Positions 27,330-37,364 of a stretch of DNA of 64,000 nt are shown in pieces. This DNA is from an uncultured Sphingomonas sp. (GTDB lineage Bacteria; Pseudomonadota; Alphaproteobacteria; Sphingomonadales; Sphingomonadaceae), in NCBI RefSeq assembly GCF_937859915.1, contig NZ_CALMAW010000118.1, forward strand, positions 87,677 through 151,676. Reading direction: 5' to 3'. A model generated the notes under the pieces. It ran no database searches and was not told the DNA's origin. It saw only the letters and a program-made list of their open reading frames with translations. How positions within the stretch are numbered: position 1 is the first letter of the stretch; each line of letters starts with the position of its first letter. The position numbers and the translations under genes were made by a program.

Positions 27330-27623
27330 CAGACGCCTTCGTCAATATCCATGGCCCGCTTCGGGGGCTTTCGGCGCACTGAACGCGGTCGCATCGATAT
27401 CGGGTACATCGATAATGGCACCGCCTGTCCGTCCAGGCACATTGTCACGGTCGCTCTTGTAGAGCGTGCGATCTGCGATTATCTGGAAATCTGCGGGACC
27501 GGGCCCCTCTGGCGATGGCGTAACAGCCTCGTGATGTCGGACCGCATCGAGCGTGCTCGGTGCTGGTTGGACATATCGACGGTCGTCCTTCCACCCACCG
27601 GCACCTCGATCGAAGTCAATTCG

Positions 27624-27878
27624 ATGGAGGATGATATGAACAATCTGATCGAGCGTCTGATCGCGGCGCACCGCATGCTCAACCGGGAAATCCGGCGCGA
27701 GCTCGCGCACCGCATCCCGGACCATTTCCGCGTCGTGCGGCTCAAGAAGGAGCGGTTGGCGGTCAAGGACCGGCTGGTCCGCCACCTTCCGGACGCGCGC
27801 GACCTGCGGCACGCGGCGCGGCGCGCCTTGAGCCGCATGCGGATGGACGGCCCCGCCCTTAGCCGCGGGAGGAAGTGA
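27624..27878 (+). CDS. DUF465/YdcH-like small protein
   Basis: MEDDMNNLIERLIAAHRMLNREIRRELAHRIPDHFRVVRLKKERLAVKDRL. Confidence 0.7.
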   Translation: MEDDMNNLIERLIAAHRMLNREIRRELAHRIPDHFRVVRLKKERLAVKDRLVRHLPDARDLRHAARRALSRMRMDGPALSRGRK

Positions 27879-27880
27879 CG

Positions 27881-28582
27881 ATGGACCGCATACTCAAGCC
27901 GGCGATGCTGGCCGGCGAGCGCGACGCGGGTCTGCGCCGCCACATGCTCGGCATCTACCGCTATATGGGGCTGGGGCTGGCCCTCACCGGGCTGGTCGCC
28001 TTCACGGTCGCCAGTTCGCCGACATTGGTCGCGGCGATCTTCGGCACGCCGCTCAAATGGGCGGTGATGCTGGCGCCGCTCGGCTTCGTGATGCTGTTCA
28101 GCGTCCGCGTCCAGCAGATGACGACCGCGTCGGCACGCCTGACCTTCTTCGCCTTCGCGGCGGTGATGGGCGTGTCGATGGCGAGCATCTTCCTGGTCTT
28201 CACCGGCATCAGCATCGCGCAGACCTTTCTGATCGCGGCGACGATGTTCGCCGCCGTTAGCCTGTGGGGCTACACGACCGGTCGCGATCTCACGCGTGCC
28301 TCGACCTTCCTGATGATGGGGCTGATCGGCGTGGTCATCGCGTCGCTGGTCAATGTCTTCGTGGGATCGAGCGCGATCCAGCTCATCGTGTCGCTGGTCG
28401 GCGTCGTCATATTCACGGGGCTGACGGCCTGGGACACGCAGCGTGCCAAATCCGACTATCTGGCCTTTGCGGGCAGCGAACAGGCGGAGAAGTTGGCCGT
28501 GATGAACGCCTTGTCGCTTTACCTGAATCTGATCAACATGTTCCAGCTGCTGCTGAGCTTCTCGGGCCAGCGCCAGTCATGA
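27881..28582 (+). CDS. Bax inhibitor-1/YccA family membrane protein
   Basis: Seven hydrophobic segments; ASIFLVFTGISIAQTFLIAATMFAAVSLWGYTTGRDLT; FTGLTAWDTQRAK. Confidence 0.9.
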   Translation: MDRILKPAMLAGERDAGLRRHMLGIYRYMGLGLALTGLVAFTVASSPTLVAAIFGTPLKWAVMLAPLGFVMLFSVRVQQMTTASARLTFFAFAAVMGVSMASIFLVFTGISIAQTFLIAATMFAAVSLWGYTTGRDLTRASTFLMMGLIGVVIASLVNVFVGSSAIQLIVSLVGVVIFTGLTAWDTQRAKSDYLAFAGSEQAEKLAVMNALSLYLNLINMFQLLLSFSGQRQS

Positions 28583-28591
28583 TGAGGAGAG

Positions 28592-28618
28592 GCGCCGGTT
28601 CCCGGCCGGCGCTTCTTA
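28592..28618 (+). terminator. Hairpin terminator-like
   Basis: GCGCCGG-ttcccgg-CCGGCGC followed by ttctt. Confidence 0.55.
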
Positions 28619-28732
28619 CCGAGGTTTCACGGCGCGGACATGAGTGCATCGAATTATCCAGTTTTTTCAGACGAAAGGGTGGACATTTAGCGCCGCAGTC
28701 CTATTTGCGCGGCTCCCCTCCGGAGTCACCAA

Positions 28733-29275
28733 ATGTCCGACAACAATCTGATCGACCTGACCGCTGATATCGTCACCGCGCACGTCAGCAACAACAACAC
28801 CGCGACTGCCGATCTGCCGGGTCTGATCCAGAGTGTTTTTGCGGCGCTGTCCGCGACCGCCAATCCGGTCGAGCCGGAGGCACCCAAGCAGGAGCCGGCG
28901 GTTTCGGTCCGCTCCTCGATCAAGCATGACTATATCGTGTGCCTCGAGGATGGCGCCAAGCTCAAGATGCTCAAGCGCTATCTGCGCACCAATTTCGACA
29001 TGTCGCCCGAGGATTATCGCGCCAAATGGGGTCTGCCCAAGGATTATCCGATGGTCGCGCCGGCCTATGCCGAGACGCGCCGTACGCTCGCGCATTCGAT
29101 TGGCCTCGGTCGCAAGAAGGACACCGCGCCGGCGCCGAAGGCTGGCTCGAAGCCGAGCATCGCCGCGGCCAAGGAGCATCTCGCAGGGGACGCGACCGCC
29201 GCCAAGAAGCGTGGCCGTCCGGCCAAGGCCAAGGACGATGCACCCGTGGCGGCATCCGAGACGGTCGAAGCCTAA
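28733..29275 (+). CDS. mucR: MucR/Ros-family transcriptional regulator
   Basis: LIDLTADIVTAHVSNN...YIVCLEDGAKLKMLKRYLRTNFDMSPEDYRAKWGLPKDYPMVAPAYAETRRTLAHSIGLG. Confidence 0.9.
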   Translation: MSDNNLIDLTADIVTAHVSNNNTATADLPGLIQSVFAALSATANPVEPEAPKQEPAVSVRSSIKHDYIVCLEDGAKLKMLKRYLRTNFDMSPEDYRAKWGLPKDYPMVAPAYAETRRTLAHSIGLGRKKDTAPAPKAGSKPSIAAAKEHLAGDATAAKKRGRPAKAKDDAPVAASETVEA

Positions 29276-29294
29276 GAACACACCGGCCAGGGCC

Positions 29295-29316
29295 CGCCAC
29301 CACCCGTGTGGTGGCG
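29295..29316. terminator. Hairpin between convergent genes
   Basis: CGCCACCAC-ccgt-GTGGTGGCG, 9-bp perfect stem. Confidence 0.5.
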
Positions 29317-29333
29317 ACGCCTTGGTCGTCAGG

Positions 29334-30236
29334 TCAGGCGTCGGTCTGACCTTCCGGCAGCAGAATCATCTGCTCGCGCGGGCAGCGGTCCCCAACCGTC
29401 TGCCCGCGCGGGAATGCGGCTTCGAGCGCATCGATGTCGGTTGCATCGAGGCTGACCATATTGGCCGCCCAATTGCTCTCGAGATGGGTGATGCTTCGAG
29501 TGCCGGGTATCGGCACAACGGCGCGCGCCAACGTCCAGGCCAGGCTGATCTGCGCCGGGGTCGCCGCCAGCCGCGCGGCGATCCGCTCGATCACCTGCCG
29601 CGGACGCGCATTGGCCTCGACAGCACTCGTTTGAAAACGCGGATGGAAGTTACGCCGATCCGCGGCTTCGACGGGCATCGCACCTGCCAGAAATCCGCGG
29701 CCGAGCGGCGAATAGGCGACGAAACCGATGCCGAGGCGGGCGGCGGTGGGCAGGATGTCGTCTTCGACCTCGCGGCTCCAGAGCGAATATTCGCTCTGCA
29801 GAGCCGTGATCGGGTAGGTTGCGTGCGCGCGACGCAGGCAGGCGGCGCTCACCTCCGACAGGCCGACGCCGCCGATCTTGCCGTCGTCGACGAGCCGGCC
29901 AAGCTGGCCGACGGACTCCTCGATCGGAATTCCGGGATCACGCCGGTGGAGATAGTAAAGATCGATGTGATCGACACCAAGCCGGGTCAGGCTGGCGTCG
30001 ACCGCATCGCGTGCGCGCAGCGGAGGCACATCCGCGCCCCGATCGTGCGTGAACTTGCTCGCCAGGATCAGTCCGTCACGGCGGCCGCGGATCGCGCGGC
30101 CTAGCAAGGACTCATTATGCCCTGCGCCGTACCCCGCGGCGGTGTCGAAAAAGCTGATGCCGAGATCGATCGCGCGGTGGATCGTGCGGATTGATTCCGC
30201 ATCGACGGCCGCGCCATATACGCCGGAAAGCCCCAT
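29334..30236 (-). CDS. Aldo/keto reductase
   Basis: LGISFFDTAAGYGAGHNESLLGRAIRGRRDGLILASKF; VDHIDLYYLHRRDPGIPIEESVGQLGRLVDDGKIGGVGLSE. Confidence 0.88.
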   Translation of the reverse strand: MGLSGVYGAAVDAESIRTIHRAIDLGISFFDTAAGYGAGHNESLLGRAIRGRRDGLILASKFTHDRGADVPPLRARDAVDASLTRLGVDHIDLYYLHRRDPGIPIEESVGQLGRLVDDGKIGGVGLSEVSAACLRRAHATYPITALQSEYSLWSREVEDDILPTAARLGIGFVAYSPLGRGFLAGAMPVEAADRRNFHPRFQTSAVEANARPRQVIERIAARLAATPAQISLAWTLARAVVPIPGTRSITHLESNWAANMVSLDATDIDALEAAFPRGQTVGDRCPREQMILLPEGQTDA

Positions 30237-30594
30237 CGCGCCAAAGCCCTGCGCGCTTACGTCCAGTGCACCGATGAGAGGAATGGCCTCGCTCCTTCAG
30301 AGGGGTGATCGCAGATCACGCGATATATAGGGTCCGGCGAGCCGCTCTGGCTTGCGAAAAGCGTGATCGGATCGGATCGGCGCTGGATGTCGACGGGCGC
30401 GGATCGCGGCCGGATCCTTCTCGACGGCGCGGATTGCATGCGGATCCGGACGATCGGCACGATGCCAGGACGCGAGCGCGCCACCATCCGCGTGCCTAAA
30501 AAGGACGGTTATTCGCAGACTGTTGCGACGGGACACGTTGCGCATCGCGGCCGATTGCGATCAAAGATTAACAAAATCGCGAGTCGATGCGGGG

Positions 30595-31029
30595 ATGTCG
30601 ATGTCGGAACGGCCATTCGAAGCGCTCACCGATCGGCAGCGCATCATGCTGCGGCATGTTCTGGTCGGACGGACCTCGGCGCAGATCGCGCGCGAGCTCG
30701 GTACGACGCCGACCACCGTCGACGATCAGATGAAGAAGGCGATGGCGAAGCTCGGCGTTCCGACCCGCGCCGATGCCGCGCGCGAATTCGCCGCCTTCGA
30801 AGCCGGGCTCCAGCGTCCGGACCCCCACGCACCGGAGCTTCGCAACGCTGCGCTTTGGCCGCTTTTGCTGCCGGTGCCGACCAAGTCGCGGCCGACGAAT
30901 GAACTGACGTGGGTGCAGATCCTGGCATGGGGCGCGATCATGGCGATCGGTTTCCCCTTGCTCATCACGATCGCCGCACTCCTGATGATCACGCTTCGGC
31001 AGCTTCTGGGCGGCACTGTGCACCACTAG
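30595..31029 (+). CDS. HTH (LuxR/sigma-70 r4-like) protein with C-terminal TM anchor
   Basis: FEALTDRQRIMLRHVLVGRTSAQIARELGTTPTTVDDQMKKAMAKLGVPTRADAAREFA; C-terminal hydrophobic ILAWGAIMAIGFPLLITIAALLMITL. Confidence 0.75.
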   Translation: MSMSERPFEALTDRQRIMLRHVLVGRTSAQIARELGTTPTTVDDQMKKAMAKLGVPTRADAAREFAAFEAGLQRPDPHAPELRNAALWPLLLPVPTKSRPTNELTWVQILAWGAIMAIGFPLLITIAALLMITLRQLLGGTVHH

Positions 31030-31064
31030 CGGCGCGCCGACCTCGTCGGCGTGGCGAGGAGAAC

Positions 31065-31424
31065 ATGATGATCGAAGCAACTCAAGCCGGTCCCGTCGTC
31101 GCCGGCGATCTGCGCGCGGCCGAACGCTCGGCGATGATCACCACGCGCGATCTCGCGCAACTGATCGTCTCGACGGCCGACGCGAACCTCAACCTGCCGC
31201 TGTCCCCCTGCGTCGGCGCGCGCGCGATCGATACCGTGCACCAGGCGATGGGCGCCGCGATCTCGTCTCAGCGTCTGCTCCGCCAGGCGCATGCGGAACT
31301 CGAGGTCATCGGCCGCAGGATCGGCCTGACCGAGGAGATGTGGGGCGGCGGCTATCCGAAGGACCCGCCCAGCGCCGAACCGGCAACCCTCCGGGCGTCG
31401 CCGCAATCCGTCGCTGCCGCTTAG
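31065..31424 (+). CDS. Hypothetical protein
   Basis: MMIEATQAGPVVAGDLRAAERSAMITTRDLAQLIVSTADANLNLPLSPCVG..., gene-like position and length. Confidence 0.6.
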   Translation: MMIEATQAGPVVAGDLRAAERSAMITTRDLAQLIVSTADANLNLPLSPCVGARAIDTVHQAMGAAISSQRLLRQAHAELEVIGRRIGLTEEMWGGGYPKDPPSAEPATLRASPQSVAAA

Positions 31425-31462
31425 GACTTGCAAGGGGGGATCGACCATGCATCTCGTTGCCC

Positions 31463-31957
31463 ATGAGCAATCCGGCCATACTCGCATATGCGTACAATCT
31501 TACGCTATTCGTAACCGGTATCTTCGCCCTGCTTCGCGGCAGCGGACCGGAAAGGGTCGGAGCGGCCGTCAACATCGTAGGGTCGAACGCAACAACATTG
31601 CTCATGGCGGCGGGTATCCAGAAATGGGGCGCCGGCTACGCCGCGACGTGGATGGTCGATCTTTCCGTCATCGCAATATTTTACTGGTTGGCCGTCACGA
31701 GCATCCGGTTCTGGCCGATCTGGTGCTTCGGCTTCGCCCTCTGCGATATCCTTCTGCACCCGGCGTCGGTCCTGATGCCGCGCGAGATCGCCTTCTATTA
31801 CGAGTCGGCACAGGTGATTTGGGCCTATATGTCGCTCGGTGTGCTGGCGGTCGCGACAGCGCGGTTGTCGCCCGGTGAGCGGGGCAAGTCCCTCCGCGGG
31901 TGGAGAGCATCCCGTGCTGGAGCCGATCAGGTCGACCACGAATGGCGTGGTTGCTAA
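31463..31957 (+). CDS. Hypothetical membrane protein
   Basis: Several hydrophobic stretches in MSNPAILAYAYNLTLFVTGIFALLRG...FYWLAVTSIRFWPIWCFGFALCDILLH. Confidence 0.6.
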   Translation: MSNPAILAYAYNLTLFVTGIFALLRGSGPERVGAAVNIVGSNATTLLMAAGIQKWGAGYAATWMVDLSVIAIFYWLAVTSIRFWPIWCFGFALCDILLHPASVLMPREIAFYYESAQVIWAYMSLGVLAVATARLSPGERGKSLRGWRASRAGADQVDHEWRGC

Positions 31958-31961
31958 TGTG

Positions 31962-32432
31962 ATGCGGTTCGCGCGCGGGATCGAAACGCAGGTCGCCGAG
32001 ACGGCGCGACCGCCGGTCGGCGCCAGCGGCGATCCCGCGACCGCAAGCCTGCGAGAAACGGACGCGGGACGTCGGCGCCGGATCAAGGCAATCCTTGCGG
32101 ACCGCAGGATGCGCGCCGCGCTCTTTCCAAATGTCGACTTCGGCGATGGGACGTGGGACATCCTGCTCGGCCTGTACGAGGCCCGATTGGACGGCAGGCG
32201 CCTGTCGGCGCAGAATCTGCGGACGGCCGGACGGCTGCCCGCCCACAGCGCTCTGCGGCACATCGCGGTCATGGTCGAGCGGGGCTTGCTGGTCCGTCGT
32301 CCGGGCGGCGACGACGGGCCATGCGCGCCGGCCTATCTCTCATCGGACGCAGAGTCCGCGATGGCGCGGTATGTCGATGGGCTGAGCGCGACGCTATCCG
32401 GCCCGTCAGGCGACGCAGGCGGCGGCCAATAG
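31962..32432 (+). CDS. Winged-helix (MarR-like) regulator
   Basis: FGDGTWDILLGLYEARLDGRRLSAQNLRTAGRLPAHSALRHIAVMVERGLLVRRP. Confidence 0.65.
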   Translation: MRFARGIETQVAETARPPVGASGDPATASLRETDAGRRRRIKAILADRRMRAALFPNVDFGDGTWDILLGLYEARLDGRRLSAQNLRTAGRLPAHSALRHIAVMVERGLLVRRPGGDDGPCAPAYLSSDAESAMARYVDGLSATLSGPSGDAGGGQ

Positions 32433-32522
32433 ACCGACGACCACGCCGACGCGCGCTGACACGGCGTATCAGTTGCACGGTGGGGTCCCGCAAACTGCGC
32501 GGCGGCGCGTCGGCATTTTCCT

Positions 32523-32822
32523 GTGGCGTCGCGCACGAAGCGTGGCATTCTCGACGCCATGATCAAGCATCCCCCGATACGCGGCCGCCGTACCCTCGAA
32601 GGCGACGTGCTGACGCTGTACGATACCCTGCTCGACTGCGTGGTTCGGCTCGATCTCATTCGGGAGACGGATGCGGCGGTGTTGGTGACGCAGGCGATCG
32701 AGCAGTTGGTGGACGCGCCGCCGGCCGCCGAGATGAGCGATGCCGATCGCGCCCGGCATTGTGACGAGATGAACGCCTATATGGACCAGCTCCCCCCGGC
32801 CGATCGTGACGACCTTCACTAG
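32523..32822 (+). CDS. Small hypothetical protein
   Basis: MIKHPPIRGRRTLEGDVLTLYDTLLDCVVRLDLIRETDAAVLVTQAIEQLV; start uncertain (GTG 32523 or ATG 32559). Confidence 0.5.
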   Translation: MASRTKRGILDAMIKHPPIRGRRTLEGDVLTLYDTLLDCVVRLDLIRETDAAVLVTQAIEQLVDAPPAAEMSDADRARHCDEMNAYMDQLPPADRDDLH

Positions 32823-32888
32823 CGTCATAGTGCGCCGTGCATGGGTGGCGGGCGAAGCCTCTCGCGCACGAGAGCGCTACGGATGGTC

Positions 32889-33269
32889 CTACGGCGTCGG
32901 CAATCGACGATCCGACCGGCACCGTTTGAGTGCCACCGGCGTGGCGGCGTAGACGCGCGTCACGCGCATCGTCTGGCGCTCGGTGGTCACCGACAGGCAG
33001 GCGCATCCATGGCCGTGCGGGCCGTTGGTCTCGATCCATCCTGCGGTCGACATGTCCGGCATCCGATCGAAGCCTGACGCGGTATAGCCACCCTGTTCGC
33101 TGATCGTCCATTGGCCCTGGCGATCGTCCAGCTCGAAATTGCCCGGGGTCTCGTTGACCAGCCAACCGCACCGCCGCTCGACCGGTGCCGCCGCTGCAGA
33201 CGACTGGGAAGCCGCGGCCGCGGCGATCACGGCGAGGCCAATCGACAAAGCGGGCAATCGGCTGGGCAT
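32889..33269 (-). CDS. Exported DUF4087-like protein
   Basis: Signal peptide; ERRCGWLVNETPGNFELDDRQGQWTISEQGGYTASGFD. Confidence 0.65.
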   Translation of the reverse strand: MPSRLPALSIGLAVIAAAAASQSSAAAAPVERRCGWLVNETPGNFELDDRQGQWTISEQGGYTASGFDRMPDMSTAGWIETNGPHGHGCACLSVTTERQTMRVTRVYAATPVALKRCRSDRRLPTP

Positions 33270-33445
33270 GTGATGTCCTAGCAGCCCACGATGGCTCGCG
33301 AAACCCGGACCGTCGCGGTGGGCTGAGTCCCGTCGCTCATCGCGAAGACGGGAGGCCGGTCTCGCACTCCAGCGTGCGCTGACCCATTCGGACATGACGA
33401 GGGCACGGGCGGGCGGCGCGTCCTGCGCCGTTCCGGGGTCGCCGA

Positions 33446-34735
33446 TCAGGCGGCGCGCGCCGCCATCCGCGCGGCCATCTTCTCTTCCTCGGTCCAGACC
33501 TTGCGCTCGCGCGGGGCCTTCTCCGGCTTGACCTGCTTGGCGGGTCCGCCGCCGAGCACGGGCGCGCGCTTGGTCGAATGGCGCGCGACTTCGCAATGCC
33601 AGGGATGGTCGTCCTGCACGGTCAGCGCCTGGCCGATCTCGCGCTCGACATCGTGGAGCCAGGCGCGCTGCTCGGCATCGCACAGCGTGATCGCATGGCC
33701 GCTGCGCCCGGCGCGGCCGGTTCGCCCGATGCGGTGGACATAGCTTTCCGGCAGGCTCGGCAGATCATGGTTGAAGACGTGGGTGACCGTGTCGACGTCG
33801 ATGCCGCGGGCCGCGATGTCGGTCGCGACCAGCACTTGGACGGTGCCGGCGCGGAAGGCGTCGAGCGCACGCTCGCGCTGGCCCTGCGACTTGTTGCCGT
33901 GCAGTGCCTCGGCGGTGATGCCGCCCTCGCTGATGAACGCGCACACTTCGTTGGCGATGTTCTTCTGCAGCGTGAAGACGACCGCCTGGCCCATGTCCGG
34001 CGTGCGCAGCAGCTCGAGCAGCGCCGTCTTCTTGTTGGCGGCGTCGAGGAACATCACCGACTGCGCGATCCGCTCGACGGTGGTCGAGGGCGGCGCGATC
34101 TCGACCTTCGCGGGATCGGTCAGCAGGCTCTCGGCGAGCGCCGCGATCGATTTGGGCATCGTCGCCGAAAACAGCAGCGTATGGCGATCCTCGGGCAGCG
34201 TCGCGACGAGGCGTTCGATCGGCTTGGCGAAGCCCATGTCGAGCATCTGGTCGGCCTCGTCGAGCACCAGCGCCTCAAGCCGCGAGAGATCGCACAGGCC
34301 CTGATCGACGAGGTCGAGCAAGCGCCCCGGGGCGGCGACGATGATATCGACGCCGGCCTTGAGCGCTTTGACCTGGTGGAACTGGCTGACGCCGCCGAAG
34401 ATCGTCGTCACGCTGAGTGACAGATGGCGACCGAAGCTTTCGAAGCCCGCGGCGATCTGCGACACCAGTTCGCGCGTCGGCGCCAGCACGAGCAGGCGCG
34501 CACCGTTTTGGGGCGCGGGCCGACGGTCCGCGGCGAGGCGGTGCAGCAGCGGCAGCGCGAAGGCGGCGGTCTTGCCGGTGCCGGTCTGCGCCATGCCGAG
34601 CATGTCGCGACCCTGCAGCAGGAGAGGGATCGATTGCGCCTGAATCGGCGTCGGGCTGACATAGCCTTCCTCGCCGAGCGCCTGGAGCAGGAGCGGCGAC
34701 AGGGCGAGATCGGCAAAAGTCATCGTCATCGTCAC
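33446..34735 (-). CDS. rhlE: DEAD-box RNA helicase, RhlE type
   Basis: TPIQAQSIPLLLQGRDMLGMAQTGTGKTAAFALPLL; VLDEADQMLDMGF; FSATMP; HRIGRTGRAGRSG. Confidence 0.92.
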   Translation of the reverse strand: MTMTMTFADLALSPLLLQALGEEGYVSPTPIQAQSIPLLLQGRDMLGMAQTGTGKTAAFALPLLHRLAADRRPAPQNGARLLVLAPTRELVSQIAAGFESFGRHLSLSVTTIFGGVSQFHQVKALKAGVDIIVAAPGRLLDLVDQGLCDLSRLEALVLDEADQMLDMGFAKPIERLVATLPEDRHTLLFSATMPKSIAALAESLLTDPAKVEIAPPSTTVERIAQSVMFLDAANKKTALLELLRTPDMGQAVVFTLQKNIANEVCAFISEGGITAEALHGNKSQGQRERALDAFRAGTVQVLVATDIAARGIDVDTVTHVFNHDLPSLPESYVHRIGRTGRAGRSGHAITLCDAEQRAWLHDVEREIGQALTVQDDHPWHCEVARHSTKRAPVLGGGPAKQVKPEKAPRERKVWTEEEKMAARMAARAA

Positions 34736-34981
34736 GCGGCGCCTCCAGCGCTGAGCAAGGCTGCGCCGGATCGGGCTTAGCGTCTTGAAGAGCGCGGGCA
34801 GTTAGATTTTATGCTGCACTGCGTCAACGTCGAAAATGGGGAGCGGCCTCATCGATTGCGCGCGTGGCGTCCGCTTCCGGCAAGCGCGCACCATGTGGCT
34901 GTCGACCGACCGTCCCGACCGCACCGGCGTGTCGCGCGTTCCTGACACGACCTCGCTGGCGACGGCCGCGCGTCCAACCTC

Positions 34982-35563
34982 CTACGTCGCCTCCGGACGA
35001 TGACGGGGCTTCCAGCCAAGTCGCCGCCTGATCGCCTGGTCATAATATCTGTCCAGCGGGAAGGAAATCGCGAGCAGGAACGATGCAAAGCCGATGCCGG
35101 CCCACGGAGTGAGCGCAGGATAGATGTCGGTGCGGTGTACGAAGACGATGATCGTCGTGATCAGGTCATACAACGGCTTGTGGATAATATAGATCGTATA
35201 GGACGCCATGCCCAGATAGGCGAGTAGCTGACGCGCGACGTCGCTGCATCTGATCTGCATACCGATATAAATGAGGATCGGAAAAACGACGAACGCGGCG
35301 GTGCAGTCCCACACGAGCGACAGCCATCCGGACGGCTGCGCCGCAAGCGTTCCGGCGACCAGAAGCAGCAGCAGGATCGCGGTTAGGACGGGCTGTGTCC
35401 GGCATATGCTAAGCGCGGGAAGGCGAGACGAAAACCGATACAGCAAAAGCCCAACGCCGAAGGAATAGCCGACCCGCGGGAAGCCAGCCACGAACGTCCG
35501 ACGCGTCCAGCCCATATCGAAATCATGGGCCGGCGATACGATCGCGCACGCGCCGCGAGGCAA
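34982..35563 (-). pseudogene. Truncated acyltransferase-3 family protein (C-terminal part only)
   Basis: GWTRRTFVAGFPRVGYSFGVGLLLYRFSSRLPAL...LLAYLGMASYTIYIIHKPLYDLI; TTG start, expected N-terminal ~200 aa absent. Confidence 0.6.
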
Positions 35564-36053
35564 ACAACACTACGATACAGCGGATGTAAACGACGGCGGA
35601 CCTGAACCGCAATGGCAAACCATCCGGTCACATCATTGATCGCACGGTCGTAGAACGGCTATCCCGCAGCCTGCAGCATGATCTGGATGAACGCCCGTTT
35701 CCGCTGTGTACGCTCGGCAATCGCGTGACGAGACACCGTCGGGTGAGTCTCGCATCGACGACTTGATCACGCCCAAAGCCGGACGTCTGGTCTCGCTGTG
35801 CCCAGCGGATTCTATGGAAACGCGCGCACCGACCGCCTGGATGGCTTACGAGACTTGCAGTCTTCAAGACAGAATGACCGGAATTGGCTCTGTATAGCAA
35901 TTCGTCCGCTTACGTGATCAGGACAGGGTATGGCGGAACGTTGCTACCGTCTCGCGCCGCTTGCCGGCGCTTTTCGGTCTCTTGAATCGCAAAACTATGC
36001 CGTTTCGGTTCTGCGCCCAGGACCGGTCGGCTTGGCCACGCTCGAAGCAGCGC

Positions 36054-36512
36054 TCAGGTCGACAGATCGAGCGTCAGGAACTGATTGTGTGGGCTGGGCG
36101 CATAGTCAGCAAAGGCGGCGCAGGGCACAAACCCCGCGCTCCGATAGAGCGATAGGGCAGGGCCGTGCAGCGCCGCCGTGCCGGTCTCCAGGCTTAGCCG
36201 CGCATAGCCCCGTGCGCGCGCTTCCGCGACGATATGGGCGAGCATGGCGCGTCCCACCCCCATGCCGCGCGCGGCCGGCGCTGCGCGCATCGACTTCACC
36301 TCGCCATGGTCGTGCGCCAGCTGCTTGAGCGCCCCGAACCCCGCCAGCGTCCGATCATGCCAGGCCGTCCAGAAGGTCACGTTCGGCATAGACAGGTCCG
36401 AGGCATCGAGCGCCGAGGCATGCGCGCCCATCACGACCTCGAGTTCGCGGCGATGATAGACGAGGAGGTCGGCGACATACGGCGCCGCCGGATCGTCCCG
36501 TCGTATGTCCAT
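36054..36512 (-). CDS. GNAT-family N-acetyltransferase
   Basis: VKSMRAAPAARGMGVGRAMLAHIVAEARARGYARLSLETGTAALHGPALSLYRSAGFVPC. Confidence 0.9.
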   Translation of the reverse strand: MDIRRDDPAAPYVADLLVYHRRELEVVMGAHASALDASDLSMPNVTFWTAWHDRTLAGFGALKQLAHDHGEVKSMRAAPAARGMGVGRAMLAHIVAEARARGYARLSLETGTAALHGPALSLYRSAGFVPCAAFADYAPSPHNQFLTLDLST

Positions 36513-36581
36513 GTACGCGCCCTCCCATCGCGGTGCGTCGTAGCGGCTACCCGATTGTGAACGACCTATCGATCGGCAATG

Positions 36582-37364
36582 CTAGCCGATTGCGATCAGC
36601 ACGAGGCTGATATTGTCGGCACCGCCGGCGGCGAGCGCGTCCGCCATCAGCTCGTCGGCGATCGTGGCGAGCGGACGCCCGCAATACTCGAGCAGGGCGG
36701 GGTCGGCGTGGCCGCGCGTCAATCCGTCCGAACAGAGCAGGAAGAGGTCGCCGGGCCGCACGGTGACGTCGCGCCGGTCAATCGCGACCTCGGCGGCGGC
36801 GCCGAGCGCGCGGGTGATGACATGCGCCTGCGGATGGCGGTCGGCCTGTTCGGGTGTCAGCGCGCCCGAATCGACCAGTTCCTGAACCAGACTGTGGTCG
36901 CGGCTGAGCCGTTCGAGCCGGCCGTCGCGCGCGCGATAGGCACGGCTGTCGCCCGCCCAGAAGAGTGTCGCGCTGCCGCCGTCGGCATGGAGCGCGACGA
37001 TCGTCGAGCCGCTGACCCGCGACGATCCCGCATTGCCCGCATGAATGTGCCGGCCCGCCGCGATCAGCGACGTCTCGATCATGTCGTCGTCCGGCGTCGA
37101 CGGCGAGCCGACCAGCGCGCGCAGCGTCTCGATGATCGCCTCCGCGGCGACATCACCTGCGAAATGGCCGCCCATGCCGTCGGCGACCGCCCACAGGCCG
37201 TGCTCCGTGCTGGCAAAGACGCGGTCTTCGTTGATCGTGCGGACTCGCCCGACATGCGTGCGCGCAATCGATTGGGTGACGGCGGCCGCATGGGCGGGCG
37301 ACGCTGCGGCGGCGCCGGACACAGCGTATCGCCGCCAGCCCGACAGCAGGCCTGCCAGATTCAT
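36582..37364 (-). CDS. PP2C-family Ser/Thr phosphatase (PppA/Stp1-like)
   Basis: RTINEDRVFASTEHGLWAVADGMGGHFAGDVAAEAIIETL; LLCSDGLTRGHAD; GGADNISLVLI. Confidence 0.9.
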   Translation of the reverse strand: MNLAGLLSGWRRYAVSGAAAASPAHAAAVTQSIARTHVGRVRTINEDRVFASTEHGLWAVADGMGGHFAGDVAAEAIIETLRALVGSPSTPDDDMIETSLIAAGRHIHAGNAGSSRVSGSTIVALHADGGSATLFWAGDSRAYRARDGRLERLSRDHSLVQELVDSGALTPEQADRHPQAHVITRALGAAAEVAIDRRDVTVRPGDLFLLCSDGLTRGHADPALLEYCGRPLATIADELMADALAAGGADNISLVLIAIG

